Below, one piece after another: positions 1 to 4,970 of a stretch of DNA of 5,014 nt. The translations under genes and the position numbers were made by a program. The stretch's first letter is position 1; every line of letters begins with the position of its first letter. Under the pieces are notes generated by a model. That model was not told where the DNA came from, ran no database searches, and worked only from the letters and a program-made list of their open reading frames with translations. Source of the DNA: CAZUZD01 sp964624465 (GTDB taxonomy: Bacteria > Planctomycetota > Planctomycetia > Isosphaerales > Isosphaeraceae); NCBI GenBank assembly GCA_964624465.1, contig CAZUZD010000416.1, forward strand, positions 1-5,014, written 5' to 3'.

Positions 1-1
1 C

Positions 2-541
2 GAGATCGGCCGCGGCACCAGCACCTTCGACGGTGTGAGCCTGGCCTGGGCGATCACCGAGTACCTCCACGACCACGCCCGCTGCCGCACCCTGTTCGCG
101 ACCCACTACCACGAGCTGGTGGACCTGGAGCAGACCAAGCCGAACCTCCGCAACGCCAACGTCGCCGTCCGCGAGTCGCAGGGGGAAATTGTATTCCTGC
201 ACCGGATCGTGCCCGGCGGCGCCGACCAGAGCTACGGCATCCACGTGGCCCAGATCGCCGGCGTCCCCGAGCCGATCGTCGTCCGCGCCCGCGCCATCCT
301 CGCCCAGCTCGAAGCCACCCACTCCGCCGACGTGAAGGCCGTCCAGCAGTCGCCCACCGCCGGCGCCGCCCCGCCGCGCGGCACCGTCCCCCGGGTCAAG
401 TCCAGCCGGGGCGCCCAGGCCAGCCTCTTCGCCGCCTTGCCCGACCCCATGGTCGACGCCCTCCGCGAGGTCGACCCTTCCAGCCTCGACCTCGCCGAGG
501 CCCGCGACCTGCTGCAACGGCTGCGACAGCTCGCCGACTGA
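2..541 (+). CDS. mutS: DNA mismatch repair protein MutS, C-terminal part (5' end outside window)
   Basis: This is the last 179 residues of MutS, the ATPase that recognises mispaired bases and recruits MutL. The open frame runs through the left edge, so the GTG at 35 is an internal valine codon and not a start. The visible part begins inside the Walker B/signature motif (EIGRGTSTFDG, residues 1-11; family form DEIGRGTST). The switch histidine motif THYHEL follows at about residues 34-39, then GADQSYGIHVAQIAGVP at about 72-88, the helical segment behind the ATPase that supports dimerisation. A variable Ala/Pro-rich linker precedes a final acidic helix (DPSSLDLAEARDLLQRLRQL), which resembles the usual MutS C-terminal tail. 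MutS proteins are normally about 850-900 residues, so most of the mismatch-binding, connector and lever domains lie upstream. Third codon positions are nearly all G or C. The stop is TGA at 539-541. No strong intrinsic terminator follows, only a small 6-bp hairpin at 548-562 without a T run. The family call is secure. Confidence 0.97.
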   Translation, partial: EIGRGTSTFDGVSLAWAITEYLHDHARCRTLFATHYHELVDLEQTKPNLRNANVAVRESQGEIVFLHRIVPGGADQSYGIHVAQIAGVPEPIVVRARAILAQLEATHSADVKAVQQSPTAGAAPPRGTVPRVKSSRGAQASLFAALPDPMVDALREVDPSSLDLAEARDLLQRLRQLAD

Positions 542-549
542 GCGGGCCG

Positions 550-711
550 ACGCGCAGCGTCGATCGCGACAACGACCACTCCGACATCGCCGGCGCAGGG
601 AGGCGGGTGGAGATCCCGTTCAAGGCGATCGAGGGCTGGAAGACCTGCCAGGTCGAGAACGGCCCCGTCAGCGATCCCTCGATCCGCTGGCCCGTGCCAA
701 ACGCTGGCTAG
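550..711 (+). pseudogene. Unrecognised coding-like remnant, about 53 codons, ends at TAG 709-711
   Basis: Directly after mutS, in a different frame, the plus strand reads as ordinary protein: SVDRDNDHSDIAGAGRRVEI, then PFKAIEGWKTCQVENG and PVSDPSIRWPVPNAG before the stop. From codon 598 to codon 670, 25 consecutive codons end in G or C while first and second positions stay mixed, with many Lys, Glu, Ile and Asn codons. That is the pattern of a real GC-rich gene and not of random GC-rich spacer. There is no good start codon: GTG 607 lacks a ribosome binding site, and the frame stays open back into mutS. The simplest reading is the 3' end of a gene whose front was deleted. It could also be a short real protein starting at GTG 607. 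I do not recognise the family. Confidence 0.35.
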
Positions 712-838
712 GTGGGTTCGTTCAGCTTCGCTGACGAGGATCGTGTCGACTGACTACCGGCTCCGTTCGGCCTGGCCATTTCACGCAATCGGGCCGGCGA
801 CGGGTCCGCCAAGAACTTCGACCTCGTGATCACCAACC

Positions 839-890
839 GCGGCAGATCCGGTCGCCCCGGACGCCGGCCGGGGCGACCGGCCCCTGCCGC
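839..890. repeat. Long perfect inverted repeat (hairpin or cruciform-forming element)
   Basis: Arms CCGGTCGCCCCGG (848-860) and CCGGGGCGACCGG (868-880) are perfect 13-bp reverse complements around a 7-nt loop (861-867). After a small internal loop (845-847 opposite 881-884) the pairing resumes for 6 bp, GCGGCA (839-844) with TGCCGC (885-890). That gives 19 bp of pairing in 52 nt. There is no T run on either side, so it is not a standard intrinsic terminator. It sits in non-coding DNA about 300 bp after mutS. It may be a REP-like intergenic palindrome or part of a miniature element, but with only one copy visible this cannot be decided here. Confidence 0.75.
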
Positions 891-1307
891 ATCCCTCTGG
901 AGGCCCCGGCGCTCCCGGATTGCGTTGCCTCGGCTCGTCGGCCCCAGGCCCGTTCCCCTCGCCCGGCGTCGTGGCGCTCCCGGGTCTCCGGCGGATCGCT
1001 CCTCCCTGGACCAGGGCATCACCGCCATCGGCGCAAAACGCCTGGGCCGGTCGGTCTAACATGGGCCGAACGCCGGTTGGAACCCTGTGGTTGTGATATG
1101 TGTTCGGGTATGTCAATTTTAACGACACCATCGCCTGGTAAGGGGCGAGCAATGGAGACCTAGGTTTCTTTGGAGATTTGTTTTGAAGTGTCCGTTTTCG
1201 TTTGATATTGGTTGTATTTGGCGTGTCTGGGCCAGCGGCGCCGTCCCCGATGGGGTCGCGGGCGGCCTCGGGGGACCTGGATGGGTCAGTGGTAAACTGG
1301 AACGATC

Positions 1308-1314
1308 AAAGGAG
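1308..1314 (+). promoter_or_regulatory. Ribosome binding site for the PEP-CTERM gene
   Basis: AAAGGAG lies 8 nt upstream of the ATG at 1323. It is a strong Shine-Dalgarno match and fixes the start of the gene. Confidence 0.8.
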
Positions 1315-1322
1315 AATTCACG

Positions 1323-1982
1323 ATGCGGTGGCAATTCTTCAAGGCCGTGGTGGCCGTGGGATTCGCAGTGGTCATTGGCGGCGTCCCGGCGCGGGCGGGG
1401 ATCATCGCGTATGACACGCAGGCCGCGTACCTGGCGGCCATCTCGGAGCCTGGGGTCGACACGTATGACGACCTGACGGTGGATGGTTCCGAGATTCCCG
1501 GTCCGCTGAACCGCACGGCGGGAATTTACGTCTACGCGGCCGAAACCACGGGTGCGAATAGTTTCTATGCCGCAGGCTCGGCGGGTGATCCCTGGCTGGC
1601 AAACTATTCTGTCGGTCAGACGATCGCGCTGACCGGGTTCGCGACCAATGTCCGGGGTGTGGGCGGATTCTTCTTCGCCACCGATCTTCAGGGGAATTTC
1701 CTGCCGGGTCAGACGCTCACGATGACGGTGGCGGATGGCACGGATGTTCTGACCCAGGTGCTGAACAACCCGACCCCCTCGAGCTTCCTCGGATTTGTCT
1801 TCGATTCGCCGATCACGCTCTTCACGATCACCGCGGTGCAGCCCGCCAATAATATCAGCTTTGCGACGATCAACGATCTGACCGTGGGCCGGGCGGTTCC
1901 CGAGCCAGCGTCGCTGATGGGTGCGGGCCTGGGCGTGCTGGGTGCGGTGGTCGTCGCGCGTCGGCGTCGCAGCCGGGTCTGA
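1323..1982 (+). CDS. PEP-CTERM sorting-domain exported protein
   Basis: A 219-residue protein of unknown specific function. Residues 1-25 form a Sec signal peptide: basic start MRWQFFK, a hydrophobic core, and a likely cleavage site after the ARA ending at residue 25. The body (about 26-190) is rich in Gly, Ala, Thr, Asn and Phe with alternating hydrophobic residues, suggesting a beta-rich extracellular domain; I see no catalytic motif. The C-terminus is a textbook PEP-CTERM tail: VPEP at 192-195, a hydrophobic span (ASLMGAGLGVLGAVVVA), then a basic end RRRRSRV. In this family an exosortase, not encoded in this window, is thought to recognise the tail, cut it, and release or anchor the protein at the cell surface, often in exopolysaccharide- or biofilm-producing bacteria. 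The ATG at 1323 is supported by AAAGGAG 8 nt upstream. Third positions are less strictly G/C than in mutS or ndh (AAT, TCT and ATT codons occur), which fits a fast-evolving accessory gene. It appears to be a single-gene unit, convergent with the next gene. Confidence 0.9.
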   Translation: MRWQFFKAVVAVGFAVVIGGVPARAGIIAYDTQAAYLAAISEPGVDTYDDLTVDGSEIPGPLNRTAGIYVYAAETTGANSFYAAGSAGDPWLANYSVGQTIALTGFATNVRGVGGFFFATDLQGNFLPGQTLTMTVADGTDVLTQVLNNPTPSSFLGFVFDSPITLFTITAVQPANNISFATINDLTVGRAVPEPASLMGAGLGVLGAVVVARRRRSRV

Positions 1983-2014
1983 TCGGTCCGCCGACTTCTC
2001 GATCGTTACACCGG

Positions 2015-2049
2015 AGCCGGCGTCATTCCCCGAGGGGAGGGCGCCGGCT
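2015..2049. terminator. Two-tier hairpin in the convergent gap (possible bidirectional terminator)
   Basis: AGCCGGCG (2015-2022) pairs perfectly with CGCCGGCT (2042-2049). The 19-nt loop holds a second 4-bp stem, TCCC (2027-2030) with GGGA (2035-2038). It lies 32 bp after the PEP-CTERM stop and 55 bp after the stop of the convergent DUF1559 gene, where a shared terminator would be expected. Neither flank has a T run, so it is not a canonical rho-independent terminator. It may instead act as an mRNA 3'-end stabiliser. Confidence 0.45.
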
Positions 2050-2104
2050 TCGAGTCGTTGGCGGCGCCGTGGCGGTGGCCGCTTGCTCGGTCGGCGGCGC
2101 GGGC

Positions 2105-3181
2105 TCAGTAGGCGTCGGCCGGGACGACCTCGCCGCCGTGGCGGGAGCCAAGGGCCTGCCAGGTGGTCGGCTGGACGGCATCCCTGACGAACTGGGCGTG
2201 GCCGTCGGCGAATAAAGCGTGGGCGCCGCCGGCGTGTCGGCTGCGGGCGGTGATGTTCAGGGAGAGGTTCTGCCAGTCGGCGGGGGACCTGTCGCTGTGG
2301 GGCAGGCCGCCGCGGCAGTCGGGGCGGCGGTCGTTGGGCGGGCGGCGGTGGTTGTACAGGCTGTGTCCCGGGGCGCCATAGAGCCACTTGATGCCGCGGG
2401 TGGGCTGGAACCCGGCGGGGACGGCGACCAGGCAGCGGGCGGCATAGTCGGCGTCGGAGGTGATCGGCGGGGCGTTGCCGGCGGTGTTGTTGCCCGTGAT
2501 CACGAAGCCGGCCAGCGGGTTCTGGGCGAACAGGGCCGGGCCGTTGAAGCCGGTCGGGGCGCCCGCGGACCGGATACTTTCGGCGAGCGCCACGGTGCTG
2601 GACGTGCCGTCGGAGATGCCCGCCATCCGCACGGCCGAGTTCTCGAAGAACAGGCCGTCGGGCGGGGTCATCGACGCCGGCGGGTTCGGGACGACCGCGT
2701 AGCCCGAGCCGACATTGGCGAGGTAGTTGTGCCCGGCGTAGAGCCCGCCCCCCACGACGACCGCCGCCGGGCCGGCGTCGGACGGGCAGAGCAGCACGGC
2801 CAGCACGGTGACGGCCGCCGTCCGGTTGGCCACCGCGCTGCTGACGGTGTAGTCGGGGTCGGGGTTCAGGCCGAAGTTCAATGAGTCGAACAGCGGCCCG
2901 AGTTCGAGGTAGGGCAGCACCAGCGGGTACAGGCCCCAGCAATGCCCCTGGCCAGCCACGCCGGTGTTGATCCGCCCGGGGGGGAACACGCCGTGGGTCG
3001 CGTCGTACCCGTGGATCGCCAGGCCGAGCTGCTTGAGGTGGTTCGTGCACCGGGTCCGCCGCGCCGCCTCGCGGCTGCTCTGCACGGCGGGCAGCAGCAG
3101 TCCGATCAGGATGCCGATGATCGCGATCACGACCATCAGCTCGATCACCGTGAGGCCAGCGGGCGGTCGCGGATTGCGCAT
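2105..3181 (-). CDS. DUF1559 family pseudopilin-like protein (prepilin N-terminus, H-X9-DG C-terminus)
   Basis: A 358-residue member of the DUF1559 family, which is greatly expanded in planctomycetes and has no firmly established function. The N-terminus is a type IV prepilin signal: short basic leader MRNPRPPAG, then LTVIELMVVIAIIGILIGLL. Cleavage by prepilin peptidase is expected after Gly9, with the conserved Glu at mature position 5 (residue 14) and a hydrophobic helix at about 12-33. The typical family run AVQSSREAARRTRCTNHLKQ follows, then LLCPSD (about 130-135), ISDGTSSTVALAES (about 189-202), and the closing RHAGGAHALFADGHAQFV, in which His316 and Asp326-Gly327 satisfy H-X9-DG. The end, QALGSRHGGEVVPADAY, is also typical, so the protein looks complete. 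I chose ATG 3181 because it gives the usual short leader, although no Shine-Dalgarno is visible. A GTG at 3244 in the same frame adds a Gly/Pro-rich 21-residue extension and overlaps the ndh stop by 4 nt (GTGA), so it is a real alternative. The family is certain; the start is not. Confidence 0.93.
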   Translation of the reverse strand: MRNPRPPAGLTVIELMVVIAIIGILIGLLLPAVQSSREAARRTRCTNHLKQLGLAIHGYDATHGVFPPGRINTGVAGQGHCWGLYPLVLPYLELGPLFDSLNFGLNPDPDYTVSSAVANRTAAVTVLAVLLCPSDAGPAAVVVGGGLYAGHNYLANVGSGYAVVPNPPASMTPPDGLFFENSAVRMAGISDGTSSTVALAESIRSAGAPTGFNGPALFAQNPLAGFVITGNNTAGNAPPITSDADYAARCLVAVPAGFQPTRGIKWLYGAPGHSLYNHRRPPNDRRPDCRGGLPHSDRSPADWQNLSLNITARSRHAGGAHALFADGHAQFVRDAVQPTTWQALGSRHGGEVVPADAY

Positions 3182-3240
3182 GGGGCGGCGGGCCTGAGGG
3201 GGATCGGGCGGACCGGGACCGACGACGCCGGCGGCACGGA

Positions 3241-4608
3241 TCACGTCGAGCTCGGGGCCGGGTCGGGGGCCGACTGCGGGTCGGGGGCCGCGACGGCGGG
3301 CAGGGTGGTGGTGGCCAGGCCCTGGACGAGCGGTCCCTCCGCGCGGCCGGTGATCAGACGGGCGCCCCGGTCATAGGTCAGATAGGACCACGCCCACTGC
3401 ATCAGCACCAGCACGCGGTTGCGGAATCCGATCAGGAAGACGATGTGCACCAGGAGCCAGAGCAGCCAGGCGGGCAGGCCCGAGAACTTCAGGCGGCCGA
3501 TCTGGGCCACCCCCGAGGCGCGGCCGATGGTGGCCAGGCTTCCCTTGTCGCGGTAGCGGAACGGCCGGCGCGGCTGGCCCTGGAGGGTGCGGACGATGTC
3601 CTCGGCGGCGTGCCGGCCCGACTGGAGCGCGGCCGGGGCGACTCCGGGCACGGGCTTGCCGTCGGTGGTCATCGCCATCAGGTCGCCGACGACGCGGATC
3701 TCGGGGAATCCCGGCACGGTCAGGTCGGGCTCGACCTGGACCCGGCCGGCGCGGTCCAGGGGCACGCCCAGCGAGCGGGCCAGGGGGGAGGCGGCCACGC
3801 CGGCGGCCCAGAGCACGGTGCGGGCGTCGATCCGGTGGTCGCCGATGTTCACCCCCTCGGCGTCGATGGCCGTGACCCGGCCGCCGGTCTGCACCTCCAC
3901 CCCCAGCCCTTCGAGCTGCGCACGGGCCCGCTCGGAGAGGTCGGGCGGGTAGGCGGCCAGCACCCGCTCGCCGGCCTCCAGCAGCAGCACCCTCGCCTGC
4001 GCCGGGTCGATGTGGCGGAAGTCGCGGCCCAGGGTCTTGCGGGCCACCTGCGCCATGGTGCCGGCCAGCTCGACGCCGGTCGGGCCGCCGCCGATGATCA
4101 CGAAGGTCATCCAGGCTCGCCGCAGCGTTGGGTCGGGCTGACGCTCGGCGACCTCGAAGGCGAGCAGGAACCGGCGGCGGATCTCCAGCGCGTCCTCGAC
4201 GCTCTTGAGCCCGGGGGCGAACGGTTCCCAGTCGTCGCGGCCGAAGTACGAGTGGGTGGCGCCGGTGGCGATGATCAGGTAGTCGTAGGGCAGCACGCCG
4301 TCGGCCAGCACGACGCGCCTCGCCGCCGGCTCGATCCGCTCGACGTCGGCCAGCAGGACCTCGGCGTTGGCCTGCCGTCGCAGGATGCGGCGGATGGGCG
4401 CGGCGATGTCGGACGGGTTCAGGGCGGCGGTGGCGACCTGGTAGAGCAGGGGCTGGAACAGGTGGTGGTTCTGGCGATCGACGACCGTTACCTGCACGGG
4501 GGCCCGTCGCAGCGCCTTGGCGGCTTCGAGCCCGGCGAACCCGCCACCCAGGATCATCACCCGCGGCCCTCGTCCCGGCCCCACCGTCGCCGCGATCGAC
4601 TCGCCCAT
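3241..4608 (-). CDS. ndh: Type II NADH dehydrogenase (NDH-2), FAD-dependent NADH:quinone oxidoreductase
   Basis: A 455-residue single-subunit flavoenzyme that passes electrons from NADH to membrane quinone without pumping protons. The N-terminal FAD-binding Rossmann motif is VMILGGGFAGLEAAKAL (glycines at about 21-26). It is followed by the NDH-2 segment HHLFQPLLYQVATAAL (about 48-63). The second dinucleotide fold, for NADH, is FVIIGGGPTGVELAG (about 169-183), with acidic Glu211 (LLLEAG) at the end of its second strand. TVLWAAGV (about 264-271), the FAD-contacting IRVVGDLM (about 304-311, Asp309) and PGVAPAALQSGRHAAEDI (about 321-338) complete the core. A hydrophobic, tryptophan-rich C-terminal part (about 381-412, WLLWLLVHIVFLIGF and on) should bind the inner face of the cytoplasmic membrane. 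The last 25 residues are Pro/Ala/Thr-rich. Start ATG 4608 is fixed by AGGAGG 6 nt upstream; the frame is open further upstream but runs into the tRNA. The DUF1559 gene lies directly downstream and may be translationally coupled. NDH-2 is favoured over related sulfide:quinone oxidoreductases because the cysteines those need are absent. Confidence 0.93.
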   Translation of the reverse strand: MGESIAATVGPGRGPRVMILGGGFAGLEAAKALRRAPVQVTVVDRQNHHLFQPLLYQVATAALNPSDIAAPIRRILRRQANAEVLLADVERIEPAARRVVLADGVLPYDYLIIATGATHSYFGRDDWEPFAPGLKSVEDALEIRRRFLLAFEVAERQPDPTLRRAWMTFVIIGGGPTGVELAGTMAQVARKTLGRDFRHIDPAQARVLLLEAGERVLAAYPPDLSERARAQLEGLGVEVQTGGRVTAIDAEGVNIGDHRIDARTVLWAAGVAASPLARSLGVPLDRAGRVQVEPDLTVPGFPEIRVVGDLMAMTTDGKPVPGVAPAALQSGRHAAEDIVRTLQGQPRRPFRYRDKGSLATIGRASGVAQIGRLKFSGLPAWLLWLLVHIVFLIGFRNRVLVLMQWAWSYLTYDRGARLITGRAEGPLVQGLATTTLPAVAAPDPQSAPDPAPSST

Positions 4609-4614
4609 CTCGAC

Positions 4615-4620
4615 CCTCCT
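4615..4620 (-). promoter_or_regulatory. Ribosome binding site for ndh
   Basis: On the minus strand AGGAGG occurs 6 nt before ATG 4608, a consensus Shine-Dalgarno. It decides the start against the long in-frame upstream extension, which has no such site. No clear minus-strand promoter could be picked out between here and the tRNA gene. Confidence 0.85.
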
Positions 4621-4794
4621 CCCGCACCGGTTCACTCGCTCGTCGCCCGCACCCGTTCCGTCGCCCGCGAACCCCGGGCCGGCGGCCCAGCCGACGCCCG
4701 CCGGGCCCGACCGGAGTCGAGCAAAATGGGTGGCCCTAAGTCCATCCAAAACTGGAGCTTGGGAGATTTTGTCGCGGTGGGGAACTCCGCCTGC

Positions 4795-4822
4795 TTGACT
4801 TCGTTGCCGGTCGGGGTAAGAT
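4795..4822 (+). promoter_or_regulatory. Sigma-70 type promoter for tRNA-Glu
   Basis: TTGACT (4795-4800, 5 of 6 match to TTGACA) and TAAGAT (4817-4822, 4 of 6 to TATAAT) are separated by 16 nt. The predicted transcription start, around 4829-4831, lies a few bases before the mature tRNA 5' end at 4838, leaving a short leader for RNase P to remove. It is the best promoter-like pair seen in the window. Confidence 0.7.
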
Positions 4823-4837
4823 CTCCCTCGCACAGAC

Positions 4838-4910
4838 GCCCCCATCGTCTAGTGGCCTAGGATACTAGGTTCTCAGCCTAGGGACCGGGGTTCGAGTCCC
4901 CGTGGGGGTA
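4838..4910 (+). tRNA. tRNA-Glu (anticodon CUC)
   Basis: A complete 73-nt cloverleaf can be folded by eye. Acceptor GCCCCCA (4838-4844) pairs with TGGGGGT (4903-4909), with a first G-U pair. The D arm follows. Anticodon stem CTAGG (4865-4869) pairs with CCTAG (4877-4881) around loop TTCTCAG, giving anticodon CTC at 4872-4874. A short variable loop precedes the T stem CGGGG/CCCCG (4886-4890, 4898-4902) with loop TTCGAGT. The discriminator is A4910, and CCA is not encoded, so it must be added after transcription. The body closely resembles bacterial tRNA-Glu (TCGTCTAGTGGCCTAGGA). The CUC anticodon reads GAG only, the preferred Glu codon in a genome with this GC bias; a UUC isoacceptor is expected elsewhere. 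The gene stands alone, with its own promoter before and terminator after. Confidence 0.96.
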
Positions 4911-4932
4911 TTAGACGCTTCATCAAGCGGGG

Positions 4933-4968
4933 AAAAGGCTTGCGGCCACAAAGCCGCAAGCCTTTTTC
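4933..4968. terminator. Strong bidirectional intrinsic terminator
   Basis: A perfect 14-bp stem (4933-4946 with 4953-4966) with a 6-nt loop (CACAAA) is followed by a T run at 4963-4967, partly inside the stem. On the opposite strand the A run at 4933-4936 becomes a U tract. It ends the tRNA-Glu transcript 23 nt past the tRNA and is placed to end a minus-strand gene stopping at 4971 as well. Confidence 0.92.
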
Positions 4969-4970
4969 GT

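Larger units (their letters stand above)
712..1322. other. Long intergenic region without an intact gene
   Basis: The stretch has three parts. From 712 to about 845 it holds short coding-like scraps, for example a KNFDLVITNRG reading at 811-843, in the same frame as the upstream remnant but separated from it by TAG 709 and TGA 751. A small hairpin (TCAGC-TTC-GCTGA, 722-734) is also present. From 839 to about 1016 it is very GC-rich and structured, with a long hairpin, a repeated 11-mer and a near-perfect palindrome. From about 1085 to 1225 it becomes clearly AT-richer, as expected of a promoter or leader region for the gene at 1323. No -35/-10 pair there is good enough to call; the best is TTGAAG at 1183-1188 with TATTGG at 1206-1211. 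Open frames across the GC-rich part on both strands translate to Arg/Pro/Gly-rich low-complexity sequence, lack ribosome binding sites, and are not credible genes. Confidence 0.6.

Noticed and set aside
548..562. Small hairpin CGACGC-GCA-GCGTCG just after the mutS stop as a terminator
   Set aside because: Only 6 bp with no T run, and it lies inside the coding-like remnant.
781..1152. Minus-strand open frame of 123 codons in the intergenic region, and the plus-strand frame at 826-1059
   Set aside because: Both run through the hairpin and repeat block, are Arg/Gly/Pro-rich, lack a Shine-Dalgarno site and have no recognisable domain.
1110..1163. 17-codon plus-strand mini-ORF in the AT-rich leader
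   Set aside because: No ribosome binding site, and the length is within chance expectation for an AT-richer stretch, so it is not credible as a leader peptide.
1183..1211. Possible promoter TTGAAG-N17-TATTGG before the PEP-CTERM gene
   Set aside because: The -10 hexamer matches consensus at only three positions; such pairs occur by chance in a T-rich stretch.
1119..3050. Long minus-strand open frame of about 640 codons crossing the PEP-CTERM gene and the DUF1559 gene
   Set aside because: It is antisense to one real gene and out of frame with another, its translation is Arg/Pro-rich low complexity, and it has no ribosome binding site. It is open only because of the GC bias.
3371..4627. Minus-strand open frame overlapping ndh in another frame
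   Set aside because: The translation is almost entirely Arg/Pro/Gly/Ala; it is an out-of-frame shadow of ndh.
4609..4845. N-terminal extension of ndh by 79 residues
   Set aside because: The frame stays open into the tRNA gene, but AGGAGG sits 6 nt before ATG 4608 and the FAD motif then starts at the usual distance from the N-terminus.
3445..4860. Long plus-strand open frame antisense to ndh
   Set aside because: It mirrors the ndh codon bias, gives Gly/Ala/His/Arg-rich sequence with no domain, and runs into the tRNA gene.
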